DNA of 64,000 bases, from assembly GCA_947167995.1 (NCBI GenBank), contig CAMVKS010000002.1, positions 34,182-98,181 on the forward strand, given 5' to 3'. The position numbers and the translations under genes are program-made. This DNA comes from an uncultured Prevotellaceae bacterium (GTDB lineage: Bacteria; Bacteroidota; Bacteroidia; Bacteroidales; Muribaculaceae). Of this stretch, positions 25,102-34,069 are shown one piece after another. The notes below the pieces were generated by a model, which was not told where the DNA came from, made no database searches, and saw nothing but the letters and a program-made list of their open reading frames with translations. The first letter of the stretch is position 1. The number at the start of each line of letters is the position of its first letter.

Positions 25102-26217
25102 TTAGACAAATACCACTGTCCACCCTTCAGGAACACAGTTCACATTAACTGCATCTGCACTGTTCCATTTCTCTTTGTCTGATTCTGCATTTGTATGCAC
25201 TTTCAGCACACCACTTGGTGCAACATTCTGCAACCACATCTTATCAAGGAAATACTTGTTATTGGCATCCAATGTTGGTGCAGGTATGTATATTTCCACT
25301 TCATTAAGTGAAGTACAATTCAAGAAGATTTCACCAATAGCTTCTTCAACCGTTGAAGTCAAATGTATAACAGGTGCTTTAGTCATTGCCACACATTCTG
25401 CAAACATTGAGTTGAAGCAAACACCAACAGGTGTAGTATATTCCAAATCAAAATAAGTTCTCAATCCAGTACCATAGAACATACCTGCCCAACAACCTTC
25501 TGCTAATACACAGTGTGGTAATTTATGAACCTTTGTCAATGATGAACAGTTTTGGAACATACAGTTATAACAGTATTGCACCATCTTAGTTGCAGGAAGT
25601 TCAGGTTGTTCAATTAATGCTGTACAACCGTTGAACATTCCCATATAACAAGAAAGTGCCAATGTAGTAGCAGGAAGTTCAGGTGCAGTAACAAGACCTG
25701 TGCAACTAAAGAACATTGCTTGATAACAGTAGTTTGTCAATGTGGTTGCAGGAAGACTTAGATATTGTGCATTGATAAGTTTTGTGCAGTTAATGAATAA
25801 TCTGTTGAATGTAAATGTTGTTTGTAATTCATTATGTTCTGCGAAATCATCACCATAAAGCAGTGACATAATATTACCGCTTACATCAAACTTGCAAGTG
25901 CTTCCAAAGTTGCAATATTTGTTGTTTGCAGTTGAATAAGTTGTGCCAGTACCTTTCCATTCAACTTTATCACCTGCTTTGATATTATCAACCGTTATGG
26001 TCTTTAATGTGTTATCGTTCACAGTTTCTGCCCATTCACCTTCATTCACCCTGTAACTCACATTGGCTACTTGTGTGGCAGTTATGGAAGCAGGAAGTTT
26101 CAATGTGAACTGTCCATCTTCTAATGCCGTGAAGGTCAAATAATCATTCTTGAAATAATCAGTACGCGATATTCCATATATTCTGCCAAAATCGCTGTTT
26201 TTAACTAAAATTCCCAT
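25102..26217 (-). CDS. BspA-like repeat protein 2 in the phage head module
   Basis: 371 aa. The N-terminus MGILVKNSDFGRIYGISRTD is shared with the upstream paralogue. A beta-rich domain (about 25-110) precedes degenerate 26-residue repeats of the form APELPATTLALSCYMGMFNG (about 140-320), and a C-terminal domain ends with VPEGWTVVFV. The repeats resemble the bacterial surface repeat (DUF285/BspA-like leucine-rich) family. No signal peptide is present, so it is likely virion-associated, for example a head decoration or fibre. Position between portal and protease is unusual. A GATATTTATA motif lies 14 nt before the start. Confidence 0.75.
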   Translation of the reverse strand: MGILVKNSDFGRIYGISRTDYFKNDYLTFTALEDGQFTLKLPASITATQVANVSYRVNEGEWAETVNDNTLKTITVDNIKAGDKVEWKGTGTTYSTANNKYCNFGSTCKFDVSGNIMSLLYGDDFAEHNELQTTFTFNRLFINCTKLINAQYLSLPATTLTNYCYQAMFFSCTGLVTAPELPATTLALSCYMGMFNGCTALIEQPELPATKMVQYCYNCMFQNCSSLTKVHKLPHCVLAEGCWAGMFYGTGLRTYFDLEYTTPVGVCFNSMFAECVAMTKAPVIHLTSTVEEAIGEIFLNCTSLNEVEIYIPAPTLDANNKYFLDKMWLQNVAPSGVLKVHTNAESDKEKWNSADAVNVNCVPEGWTVVFV

Positions 26218-26231
26218 GTGTGCTTTTATTA

Positions 26232-26241
26232 TATAAATATC
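26232..26241 (-). promoter_or_regulatory. GATATTTATA motif before BspA-like gene 2
   Basis: Exact 10-mer on the minus strand, 14 nt from the start codon, within a 33-nt gap after the first repeat gene. Confidence 0.55.
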
Positions 26242-26250
26242 TTTTATTTT

Positions 26251-27675
26251 TTAATTTGTTTCAATGTGCCATCCGTTTGGAACTGCATTTGTGCCCGTGT
26301 TTGTCCAAGTTGCTGAACTGTTCTTGACAAATGTACCATTGGAAGCAACGTTTTGAACCCAATTTGAAGTTGTTGTGTTTGAAGGTGTGGTTGTGAACAT
26401 TGCCTTGATGTAATTCAATTTTGAACAATTTCTGAACATCTGTATGTAACAGTTAGCCACAAGTTCAGTAGCAGGAAGTTCAGGTGCCGTTTCTAATGCT
26501 GTACAATTGTCAAACATTCTACGATAACAACTATCTGTCAATGTCATGGCAGGAAGTTCAGGTGCTTCTACCAATGAAGTACAGTTCAAAAACATACCAT
26601 AGTAACACCAAGCAGCCAATGTTGTTGCAGGAAGTGAAGGTGCATACCTCAAAGAAGAACACCCACTAAACAACCCATTATAACACCGTTCTTGCATTAC
26701 CGTTGCAGGAAGTTCACTTGGTGGTGTGGTCAAACCTGTATTGTTGTAGAACATCGCATAATAACAGTATGGTTCCAGTTCAGTAGCAGGAAGTTCAGGC
26801 GCTTTTGTCAGTAGTGGGTCAGTGCTGAACATACCATAATAGCACCAAGCAGCCAACTTGGTAGCAGGAAGTTCAGGTGCAACTTCCAATGAACGGCATC
26901 TGTCTATCATTTCACGGTAACATTCAGTCTTCATTTCAGTAGCAGGAAGTTCAGGTGCGACTAACATAGAGTCACACAGATAGAACATTTCTTTATAACA
27001 AGCAGCAGCCAAGTTGGTTGATGGCAGTTCAGGACAATCAACCATTTTATTACAAGACAAGAACAACCCATAATAACAGTATGGTTCAAGTTCAGTGGCA
27101 GGTAATGAAAGGTATTTAGTTGAAATAATGCTTTCATTGAATTTTGTTGGGTCATCCCAATATTCTGCCCATCCATAATTCCAAGTAAATAAATATGTGA
27201 ATGCTCCTGCACCATATCCTGTACTTACATAAGGTTTAAATTCAGTCTTATCTACAAAATCATCACCATACAGCAGTGACATTATATTGCCATAAATGTT
27301 GTATTTGCCACTTGATTTGAATGTGCTGAAACCTGCATTTTCTAATGGCATATCACTGCCCACTTCTGCTGAATCAGGTTGGTAACAGAATTGAACAGCA
27401 TTGGACTTCCACAGCACTTTATCACCTGCTTTAATGGTTGGTGTTGTAACAACCACTTCTTCACCGTCAACATTAGCGGTCATTGCCCAAGTCTCACCAT
27501 TATCTGTTGAATATGAAATTGACGGCACACAAATTGTTGGTAATTTGGCATCCATCGTGAAAGTGAACACACAAGCTTCCACCGCTTCAAAGGTCAGATA
27601 ATACTTACTGAAATATTCAGTTCTTGACACCCCGTAAAGTTTGCCAAAGTCTGAATTCACCACCAATGTTCCCAT
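26251..27675 (-). CDS. BspA-like repeat protein 1 in the phage head module
   Basis: 474 aa. The N-terminus MGTLVVNSDFGKLYGVSRTE matches the paralogue downstream. About nine to ten 26-residue repeats (consensus APELPATxLxxxCYxxMFxx followed by CxxLxx) span about residues 180-430; the DNA carries the matching 78-bp periodicity. The C-terminus ends PNGWHIETN after a VQNVASNGTF segment. The start codon overlaps the portal stop by one base, so it is translationally coupled to the portal. No signal peptide. Likely a virion surface or adhesion protein; function inferred. Confidence 0.77.
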   Translation of the reverse strand: MGTLVVNSDFGKLYGVSRTEYFSKYYLTFEAVEACVFTFTMDAKLPTICVPSISYSTDNGETWAMTANVDGEEVVVTTPTIKAGDKVLWKSNAVQFCYQPDSAEVGSDMPLENAGFSTFKSSGKYNIYGNIMSLLYGDDFVDKTEFKPYVSTGYGAGAFTYLFTWNYGWAEYWDDPTKFNESIISTKYLSLPATELEPYCYYGLFLSCNKMVDCPELPSTNLAAACYKEMFYLCDSMLVAPELPATEMKTECYREMIDRCRSLEVAPELPATKLAAWCYYGMFSTDPLLTKAPELPATELEPYCYYAMFYNNTGLTTPPSELPATVMQERCYNGLFSGCSSLRYAPSLPATTLAAWCYYGMFLNCTSLVEAPELPAMTLTDSCYRRMFDNCTALETAPELPATELVANCYIQMFRNCSKLNYIKAMFTTTPSNTTTSNWVQNVASNGTFVKNSSATWTNTGTNAVPNGWHIETN

Positions 27676-28877
27676 TATTCTTCATCTGTATTTGTGTCAT
27701 TATTTTCAATGGTGTTTTGTGCAGCATCACTGTATGCTACCGTGTGACTGTCACCACCCTCAAAACCATTATAACCAAGTTCTTTTCTAATTTCGTTCCT
27801 TGAAAGAATGCCACCGTCAACCATTGTTTTATAATAGTTTGCTTGTGCTTGTTTATCGATGCGCAACAGTTCATTTGTTTCAAGTATTATTGTCAGATTG
27901 GTTTCATTCTCTGATAATAGTTTTCTGTTCAACTCACATTCAATCATGCTGATATATGGTTGAAGTGTGTGTATCAAAAAAGCATTCTGCAACATTTCCA
28001 ATGAACTGTAAGTCGCGCCACTTTCACCACCTAACAATAATGGATTGATGTTGAAAAATCGCGCAATGTCAGCAACGTTGTATTGCCTACTTGCCAACAG
28101 TTGTGAATCTTCAGGTGACAATTGAAGCTGCTGATACTCCATGTTTGCGTTAATGATTGCCAAACCACCACCTTCACCGTTATATGCTTGATTCCATGAA
28201 CTTCTTATTTCTTCTTTTTGCTGTGCCGTGATTGGTGTGTTAACTTTCAACAGACCGTTAACGTTCATACCATTTTCAAAGAAATTCTTTGCACTGTTTT
28301 CAGAAGCATTGGTAATTTTCAGTGTTCTTGCTGCATAACTCAACAAGCTTACACCGTTAACACCGTCATAACTGTTAAGCACAAAGTGCAGCATATCTTT
28401 TGGCATTATGTGCTTGTTGGTGATAACACCACAATCATAATACAGTTCATTCTTCTGCTTGTTGTAGTTAATTGTTACATCACCACTTTCTACATATCTT
28501 AATGAAGTAACTACACCGCCAGTTCTAACAATATAAACAAACGCATTGCCACGCAATATCACAGACTGCACAATCAACTTTAAAAGTGTGAACTTGCTGA
28601 TAACATTCTTCTTGTTATCGAAGCACAATGCGACAGGGTGTGTTGTTGTTTCATTTTGCCCTTCTTCGTTGTTAATAAGCACCTTCAACGGTAACATTGC
28701 AATGGTGTTAGCAATCAAGTTTGTCGCTGCAAATACCGCGCTTATGTTCATTGCTGAAGCACTATTGTACAAACTCCCAAACGTCAATGCACCATTGGCA
28801 CTAACATAACTGAATTCCCTTTTTTCTTCCTTTTTGGGTTTTTCCAATCCAAATAATCTTGTAAATTTTCCCATCAC
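27675..28877 (-). CDS. Phage portal protein (HK97 family)
   Basis: 400 aa. NISAVFAATNLIANTIAMLP near residue 45, GNAFVYIVRTGG, SPEDSQLLASRQYNVADIAR and FNINPLLLGGES are typical of the HK97 portal family (PF04860). It forms the dodecameric ring at the capsid vertex through which TerL pumps DNA. It lies 26 nt after terL; the GATATTTATA motif falls in that gap, 14 nt before the start. Confidence 0.93.
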   Translation of the reverse strand: MMGKFTRLFGLEKPKKEEKREFSYVSANGALTFGSLYNSASAMNISAVFAATNLIANTIAMLPLKVLINNEEGQNETTTHPVALCFDNKKNVISKFTLLKLIVQSVILRGNAFVYIVRTGGVVTSLRYVESGDVTINYNKQKNELYYDCGVITNKHIMPKDMLHFVLNSYDGVNGVSLLSYAARTLKITNASENSAKNFFENGMNVNGLLKVNTPITAQQKEEIRSSWNQAYNGEGGGLAIINANMEYQQLQLSPEDSQLLASRQYNVADIARFFNINPLLLGGESGATYSSLEMLQNAFLIHTLQPYISMIECELNRKLLSENETNLTIILETNELLRIDKQAQANYYKTMVDGGILSRNEIRKELGYNGFEGGDSHTVAYSDAAQNTIENNDTNTDEE

Positions 28878-28891
28878 TTTTCCTTTTCTTT

Positions 28892-28901
28892 TATAAATAT
28901 C
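28892..28901 (-). promoter_or_regulatory. GATATTTATA motif before the portal gene
   Basis: Exact 10-mer on the minus strand, 14 nt from the ATG at 28877. Confidence 0.55.
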
Positions 28902-28903
28902 TT

Positions 28904-30547
28904 CTAAACCCCAAAACTGAATGAAGTAATTGAATTGTCGAAGTGATTTGTTGTTATATAAATCCCAAGTGCCATTATCATTGACATCACACCGTCAATT
29001 TTGTTGTTATATGCTTCTTTGGTGGGTCTTTCATTGTCATTGAAGTCGCGTTTGATTACCACATTTTGAAAACAAAAACGGTCAATTGGATTGTCATACA
29101 TCACCACTTTGCCACTTAAAATCAGCCGTGCAAGTTCTTTTGTTGGCCTGTTCAAGCTGCCAATGCTCATACTGTATGGTATCAGATTCAGACCTGCTTC
29201 TGTTGCAGAAATCGCCCATTGTGTAGCGTTCCATTGGTCATAGCCTATTTGATATATTTGAAGTTGGCTGTTTATTTCAAGAACTTTGTTCAGGATATAA
29301 TCATAATCTGTGACGTTCCCAGGTGTAACAAATAAGTGTCCTTGTTGTTGCCATTGTCTGTATAAGTCCCTGTTGGTGTTCACTTGCAATTGTTCATTGG
29401 GCACAAAATAATAGTTCCTGAAGAAGTATTTTTCATTAGATGGTATCATAACACTTACAGCCGTTAAATCGCTTGTAGCACCCAAATCTACCCCCAAATA
29501 ACAGTAATTATCTTTGAAGTCTGAATAATCAAATTTTGATTGCGATTGCATGATATAGTTTGCACCAATCCATTCTTCACTTGATGATAGCCATACATTC
29601 TGCAACTTGGTAAGATATGAAGTTAACAGTGTTGGATTGTTTTTGGCTTGTTGTGCTTGCTGCTTCAGATAGTCTTTCTTAACCGTTATTCCAAGATTGG
29701 GTGAAGATTTACACCATACTTCTTCATTATCGTAATCATCTTCTTTGTCCAATGTGAATATAACCGCAAATTGTGAATCATCTTCTTTTTTGCCATATAG
29801 CAGTTCAATCATTGTGGAACGCATTTCATAACAAAATGAAGATAGATTGAAACCTGCTGTTGTTATACAAATACCCAGCGGTTCATCGCGCATACCCTGT
29901 GAAGATTGTAATACATTAAAGACTGAACCGTCTTTGAATTCATGAAGTTCATCGCACACAAACATTGAAGCATTATAGCCATCCAATCTACTTGCATCCG
30001 CTGCAACGATGTGAAGTGAAGAAGTTGTTGCATCAAACTTGATTGAGTCCCTGAACCGCTTAAAATATTTGTTCTTTGGGTCAAGCGGTTTTAAAAAATT
30101 TGAACACATATCAAAACATATCTTTGCTTGTTTTGCTGAAGTTGCTGATAATATCACTTGTGCATTGTTTTCACCATCCGCGATAAGATGGTACAAACAT
30201 AATGCTGCAACCAATGCCGTTTTTCCGTTCTTTCGTGCGACTTCAATATAAGCATTCTTCACCATTCTTGTTTTAGTTTCCTTATAATGAAAACCGTAAA
30301 TTGAATATACGATGAATTCTTGCCAATCAGCCAAAACAAAGGGCTTGCCGTTGTGTGAACCTGTGAAGTGCTTTAACTTTGAAATGAAGTTAACAACCTT
30401 ATCTGCTGCTTTTGCGTCGAAATAAATATCATTCCTATTGAAGTAATCAAGATAACGTTCACATGCTTTTATAACATAGTCACAAGCGATGATTTCACCG
30501 TTAATCACCGCCTGTGCATACTTCTTATATTTGCTGTAATCATCCAT
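28904..30547 (-). CDS. terL: Phage terminase large subunit
   Basis: 547 aa of the Terminase_1 type. The ATPase domain has a Walker-A-like EVARKNGKTALVAA (residues about 102-114) and a Walker B in MFVCDELHEFKDG. The nuclease domain shows its first acidic site in YLGVDLGATSDLTAVSVMIP and another in NNKIDGVMSMIMALG near the end. It packages DNA into the procapsid. The start overlaps the TerS stop by 8 nt. Length and order TerS-TerL-portal are standard. Confidence 0.95.
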   Translation of the reverse strand: MDDYSKYKKYAQAVINGEIIACDYVIKACERYLDYFNRNDIYFDAKAADKVVNFISKLKHFTGSHNGKPFVLADWQEFIVYSIYGFHYKETKTRMVKNAYIEVARKNGKTALVAALCLYHLIADGENNAQVILSATSAKQAKICFDMCSNFLKPLDPKNKYFKRFRDSIKFDATTSSLHIVAADASRLDGYNASMFVCDELHEFKDGSVFNVLQSSQGMRDEPLGICITTAGFNLSSFCYEMRSTMIELLYGKKEDDSQFAVIFTLDKEDDYDNEEVWCKSSPNLGITVKKDYLKQQAQQAKNNPTLLTSYLTKLQNVWLSSSEEWIGANYIMQSQSKFDYSDFKDNYCYLGVDLGATSDLTAVSVMIPSNEKYFFRNYYFVPNEQLQVNTNRDLYRQWQQQGHLFVTPGNVTDYDYILNKVLEINSQLQIYQIGYDQWNATQWAISATEAGLNLIPYSMSIGSLNRPTKELARLILSGKVVMYDNPIDRFCFQNVVIKRDFNDNERPTKEAYNNKIDGVMSMIMALGIYITTNHFDNSITSFSFGV

Positions 30548-30908
30548 TCAGCAACCCTTTTATTATGTCTGAATCGTCTTGTTCTACTTCCTTTATTTTA
30601 CCGCTTGCAGACGGTGAAAGTCCAAATTCATGAATTAGTTTGATGCATTGAATGTTGGCATCTGTGATTACCCTTAACAGTGGGTTCTTGTCCTGACCAC
30701 CAAATCTATTAGTTACCAACATTCCTGTTCTTTTAACTTCCTCTTTAGCTTGATTGAACAGTTCATAATTTGTCGCCAGTAACATCAACTGTCCTTCCCA
30801 GTGCTGTTCTATTTTTCCATACTTCTTTTTAATGTACTTTTCAACAGCTGCCATGAACTGTTGTGTGGTGTCGCTGTAGTCGCTGTATTTAGTTGTTTTC
30901 TTTGCCAT
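30540..30908 (-). CDS. terS: Phage terminase small subunit (P27-like)
   Basis: 122 aa from MAKKTTKYSDYS; the upstream extension of the frame overlaps the HNH gene and lacks family character. Helical throughout, with EGQLMLLATNYELFNQAKEE and LLRVITDANIQCIKLIHEFG followed by LSPSA as in the P27 family (PF05119). It recognises the packaging site and recruits TerL, with which it overlaps. Confidence 0.85.
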   Translation of the reverse strand: MAKKTTKYSDYSDTTQQFMAAVEKYIKKKYGKIEQHWEGQLMLLATNYELFNQAKEEVKRTGMLVTNRFGGQDKNPLLRVITDANIQCIKLIHEFGLSPSASGKIKEVEQDDSDIIKGLLNG

Positions 30909-31275
30909 TGGAATTAGATTTTTTACTCTTATAGAACCATTTAAGGTTGCTTGCTGCGTTGTTCCTGAAATCGCCGTCAATGTGTGTTACACAGTCCATG
31001 TTCATGGGGTTTTCAACGAATGCCTGTGCCACCAAGCGGTGAACGTAATGCAGCCTATAGTGATTGTTGACTATCAGCATCACTTGTGCGTAACCGTTTC
31101 TTTGGTTTATTTGTTGCGTCAGCACTTTTCCCTTGCGGTTTTGCATTACTCCATTGTGTCCCCTTACTTGTCGCTCCATCGACCTGACATTACCCAAATT
31201 GGACACTGCATAAAATTTTTCATAGCCTAAGATGGGTTTCCATTTTTCTTGTTCCTGTATCATATTTCTTTTCAT
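30889..31275 (-). CDS. HNH homing-type endonuclease with NUMOD4 motif
   Basis: 128 aa from the ATG at 31275. A NUMOD4 motif (EKWKPILGYEKFYAVSNLGN then VRS) leads into an HNH core with LHYVHRLVAQAF, VTHIDGDFRNNAASNL and KWFY. This is the layout of free-standing homing endonucleases frequent in phages. It overlaps the terS start by 20 nt and follows the primase-like gene by 35 nt. It may be a selfish gene inserted by the terminase, or assist packaging as HNH proteins do in HK97-type phages. Confidence 0.85.
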   Translation of the reverse strand: MKRNMIQEQEKWKPILGYEKFYAVSNLGNVRSMERQVRGHNGVMQNRKGKVLTQQINQRNGYAQVMLIVNNHYRLHYVHRLVAQAFVENPMNMDCVTHIDGDFRNNAASNLKWFYKSKKSNSNGKENN

Positions 31276-31281
31276 TATATA

Positions 31282-31291
31282 TATAAATATA
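31282..31291 (-). promoter_or_regulatory. Variant GATATTTATA motif before the HNH gene
   Basis: TATATTTATA on the minus strand, one mismatch to the shared 10-mer, 6 nt from the start codon. Confidence 0.4.
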
Positions 31292-31310
31292 ATCTTCATC
31301 AGAAAATTTT

Positions 31311-32999
31311 TCAACAGTTAGTTGAAATTAGATAATTTTTAGCGACTTTTTCGTTTTCAACACCTTTAACGGCAAACCCTTCCATGAAGTAATCATTGCC
31401 GATAAGGTACTCACCTGCTGCCCTCCACAGTTCCAAGTTGATAACAGGGTGGGTGAAGTTGATTTCAAACTTGTGTGGCGCAAATTCATTTATCTTCACC
31501 CCTTCTTGGTAGTATGGATGAAGTTGTGTTATAATGGTCTTCACTGCATCCATGTCCAATAACTTCTTTTCTTCAGAAAGTATCATTGACCGCTTTAATG
31601 TATCTGTGGTGTTCTTTTTTATTGTAGTTGATGATACTTTTGTTTTGTTGTACTTGGTAAGTCCATTTTCCTTGCGAAAACGTTTCAGCGTGATAATTGA
31701 AATGTTGATACCATTTTCTTGTAAGGTCTTCAAGTTGTCTTTGTCTGTCTTTGTTGGGTCATAGAATTTCATTATTTCAGCATACCTTTGTTCCTTCATC
31801 TTCTTGTTCCGTTGACCGTTGACATGTCCAACAGCTTTTGCCATTGGGATGCCTTGTTTCTTCACTTCTTCTTTATTCATTATATATTTCTTGTTATCTC
31901 TCAATTGCTCTGCATACCTTGAAAGTTCTGTGTGCAGTGCGTTGTTGGCGATATATGCAAGTTGCTTCCGTGTAATGAAGTCCTTTGGGTTGTTCTGCGT
32001 GTAATACACAAGTTCACAAAGTGCAGCATAGCACAGATGTTCAATTGTCAGGGTGGGGTCAATTAACCTGCGTCTGATAAGTGACATGAATATGCGCTTG
32101 CGCCTACCTTCACCATCCTTTACCTTGACGGTCACAGGAACCATCTTACCAGTGCCGTTGCGGTGAATGTTCCGTAACTCCCACTTATGTTTAATGACAT
32201 AATATGGGGTGTCGCTAAGTTCGCGCCAAAGTTCACCGTCATTGAATTCTATTTGTGTTGATTCATGGGAATGGTAGTGGTGCATCTGTGTCAAAACTTC
32301 TTCATCACTTCCATTCAGCCAATAATGTTCAAACTCGCTATCATTGAATGAAAGTATCATTGACTGCTTTAATGTAGTGGTGTGTTCTTTTTTATTGTAG
32401 TTAATGATACTTTTGGGTGTGAATTGTTCAAACGTGCTGTGATACTCATTTTTGAAATCATTCAAGTTCAAAATGTGACCGTCACCAATAATTCGACACC
32501 TGTCAGAACCGTTCCCCCAAAAACCTTGATTGCACTGTTTCATGCAATCGTCATTGCTATCAACATCGATGTTGTTAACGGCACACATGACTTCATAAGT
32601 CTGCGTGAATTCTTCAGGTGTGGTGATAGGCTCGTCAAATACATACAAGAAACGGAAGCGATAACCCTTATCAGGTAAACCGTCACTGTAACTTGTGTAT
32701 GCAATTGTAGGTTGTACTTTAAGCACATCAACATAGTCTTCCATCGTGCAGTCGCAATTGTCGATGTCGATGGCTATAACATTACTTTGGCAGAAATTTT
32801 CAATTCTTTTTTCCTTGATGTTGAAGCTCTGATTGCGATATATACCTGTTAGCAAGCGACCTTGCAAAATAAGTTTTTTCAAGTCATCAACCGTCACGGT
32901 CTGTTGTTGAAAATCAAGCTTCCAGTAATCCTTCTTAGTGATTTTTTCTGTTGTGGGTGTTGTTGTGGCTGAAATGCCAAATGTAAATGATTCTTTCAT
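31311..32999 (-). CDS. Primase-like replication protein (AEP/BT4734-like N-terminus)
   Basis: 562 aa. The N-terminal half has LKKLILQGRLLTGIYRNQSF, then a hydrophobic strand with NVIAIDIDNCDC resembling the hhhDhD motif I of archaeo-eukaryotic primases (about residue 75), followed by YRFRFLYVFDEPI and WGNGSDRCRIIGDG. The C-terminal half has a helical region with a resolvase-like KTLQENGINISIITLKRFRK segment. It is probably the phage replication initiator/primase; this rests on motif reading, not a full domain match. Two copies of the prophage inverted-repeat element lie inside the coding sequence, in different local frames. It is divergent from the plus-strand cluster. Confidence 0.55.
   Translation of the reverse strand: MKESFTFGISATTTPTTEKITKKDYWKLDFQQQTVTVDDLKKLILQGRLLTGIYRNQSFNIKEKRIENFCQSNVIAIDIDNCDCTMEDYVDVLKVQPTIAYTSYSDGLPDKGYRFRFLYVFDEPITTPEEFTQTYEVMCAVNNIDVDSNDDCMKQCNQGFWGNGSDRCRIIGDGHILNLNDFKNEYHSTFEQFTPKSIINYNKKEHTTTLKQSMILSFNDSEFEHYWLNGSDEEVLTQMHHYHSHESTQIEFNDGELWRELSDTPYYVIKHKWELRNIHRNGTGKMVPVTVKVKDGEGRRKRIFMSLIRRRLIDPTLTIEHLCYAALCELVYYTQNNPKDFITRKQLAYIANNALHTELSRYAEQLRDNKKYIMNKEEVKKQGIPMAKAVGHVNGQRNKKMKEQRYAEIMKFYDPTKTDKDNLKTLQENGINISIITLKRFRKENGLTKYNKTKVSSTTIKKNTTDTLKRSMILSEEKKLLDMDAVKTIITQLHPYYQEGVKINEFAPHKFEINFTHPVINLELWRAAGEYLIGNDYFMEGFAVKGVENEKVAKNYLISTNC
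31577..31640. repeat. Prophage inverted-repeat element, copy B (inside the primase-like gene)
   Basis: Arms AAAGTATCA and TGATACTTT. On the gene strand it encodes VSSTTIKKNTTDTLKRSMIL and S; the first part is read in a different frame from copy C because of an indel in the middle. Confidence 0.8.
32351..32413. repeat. Prophage inverted-repeat element, copy C (inside the primase-like gene)
   Basis: Arms AAAGTATCA and TGATACTTT, 63 bp. On the gene strand it encodes SIINYNKKEHTTTLKQSMIL and S. Middle nearly identical to copies B and D. Confidence 0.8.
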
Positions 33000-33039
33000 T
33001 TCTATCTAACTTTTATTCTTTTATTTTCACTAACTTTTT

Positions 33040-33106
33040 AAAAGGTTGGTTTGGGGTGGGAAGTTAGTGAACCACCCCCATGAGTTTGCAACCTCATCAA
33101 CCTTTT
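33040..33106. other. Nested inverted repeats between divergent phage genes
   Basis: AAAAGGTT (33040-33047) pairs with AACCTTTT (33099-33106), GGGGTGG (33053-33059) with CCACCCC (33072-33078), and ATGAG with CTCAT in a third hairpin. This 340-nt gene-free stretch (33000-33338) lies between the primase-like gene and the plus-strand cluster, so it is a candidate replication origin or operator. No clear promoter consensus is visible. Confidence 0.5.
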
Positions 33107-33338
33107 CAATTATAAATAGTGTGTGGTTTCAAAAAAATCAAGTCCACTACTATTTTTTTCAAATAATAAAAATATATCGCTGCAAATATACAACGAAAAA
33201 ATCGCTAAGTCAATGGTTTTCAATGTCTTATATAACACATTGGGGAAATGCGACATTTTAACTATTTTTTTTGACATTTTACCCAAACTTTTTTTTGGGA
33301 TGGCACTATTTATATATATAGAAAAAAAATCAAACACT

Positions 33339-33560
33339 ATGGAAAAACACAAAAAATCAAGGAATGCGCTTGTGGTGGTCTTATTGTTAACCGCTGCGAT
33401 GATTTTCAGTTTCAACGGTTGCAATCAACTAAAACGCATGGAACAAGTGAACCGCTATGAACAGATGATAAATGAGTATGACACCACCACCATGAAGAAC
33501 AAAATGGTGCTAATGCCCAAGATAACAGAACTTGCGGACAGCATCACACAACGAAAATAA
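33339..33560 (+). CDS. Small phage-encoded membrane-anchored or lipoprotein-like protein
   Basis: 73 aa. The ATG at 33339 opens a basic start (MEKHKKSRN), a hydrophobic stretch (ALVVVLLLTAAMIFSF) and NGC, which could be a lipobox-like site with Cys 28, followed by 45 mostly charged helical residues. If lipidated it could be an outer-spanin-like or superinfection-exclusion protein; if not, a type II membrane protein. It is first in a three-gene plus-strand cluster opposite to all structural genes. Function not recognised. Confidence 0.6.
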   Translation: MEKHKKSRNALVVVLLLTAAMIFSFNGCNQLKRMEQVNRYEQMINEYDTTTMKNKMVLMPKITELADSITQRK

Positions 33561-33582
33561 CGATTACAACAGAAACAAAGGG

Positions 33583-34068
33583 ATGAATAAAAGGGATGCA
33601 GCGCGAATAGATGAACAGGAACAAAGGGACTTTGACACTACAAAGAAGATACTTCAAAAACTTTACCACAATCACAACACCACATTCAAAAAAATGCCTG
33701 AATTTTCACCAAGTGACATGCGTTATAGTGTTGAGACAAAAAGCGGTAACACATATTTATATAATGTTGAAATAAAGTCAAGAAACCAAGACATGAATAG
33801 GTACGACACACTGCCCCTGAAGGTGTCCAAATATCAGCGGTTGGTCGCTGACACAAAGGATGGTGAAAGACTTCTTTATGTTGTTTTGTTAAATGATTAT
33901 GAATACTTCATTTTCGACCTTGACAGGGTGGATTTCACAACGATAGAAAAACGCAAATGGAAAATTCAGCTACAGGAATACAACGAAGGTGGGAGTGACT
34001 TCATAGAAGTTCCAACGTACTTCATACCAGCAGAACTTGCGGTAAATAATGGATTAATTTACAAATGA
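33583..34068 (+). CDS. Uncharacterised phage protein, possible PD-(D/E)XK nuclease-like fold
   Basis: 161 aa from MNKRDAARIDE. A helical N-terminus precedes MRYSVETKSGNTYLYNVEIK and SRNQDM, where the E-x-K in a beta-strand (NVEIKSR) followed by DTLPLKVSKYQRL and a hydrophobic strand LLYVVLLNDYEYF resembles the core of PD-(D/E)XK nucleases. This is a fold-level guess. It sits 22 nt after the small membrane protein gene and 1 nt before the HNH gene, so it may act with the HNH nuclease on DNA. Confidence 0.5.
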   Translation: MNKRDAARIDEQEQRDFDTTKKILQKLYHNHNTTFKKMPEFSPSDMRYSVETKSGNTYLYNVEIKSRNQDMNRYDTLPLKVSKYQRLVADTKDGERLLYVVLLNDYEYFIFDLDRVDFTTIEKRKWKIQLQEYNEGGSDFIEVPTYFIPAELAVNNGLIYK

Positions 34069-34069
34069 T

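Noticed and set aside
26430..27120. 78-bp tandem repeats as a possible CRISPR or satellite array
   Set aside because: They are in frame and encode the 26-residue protein repeats.
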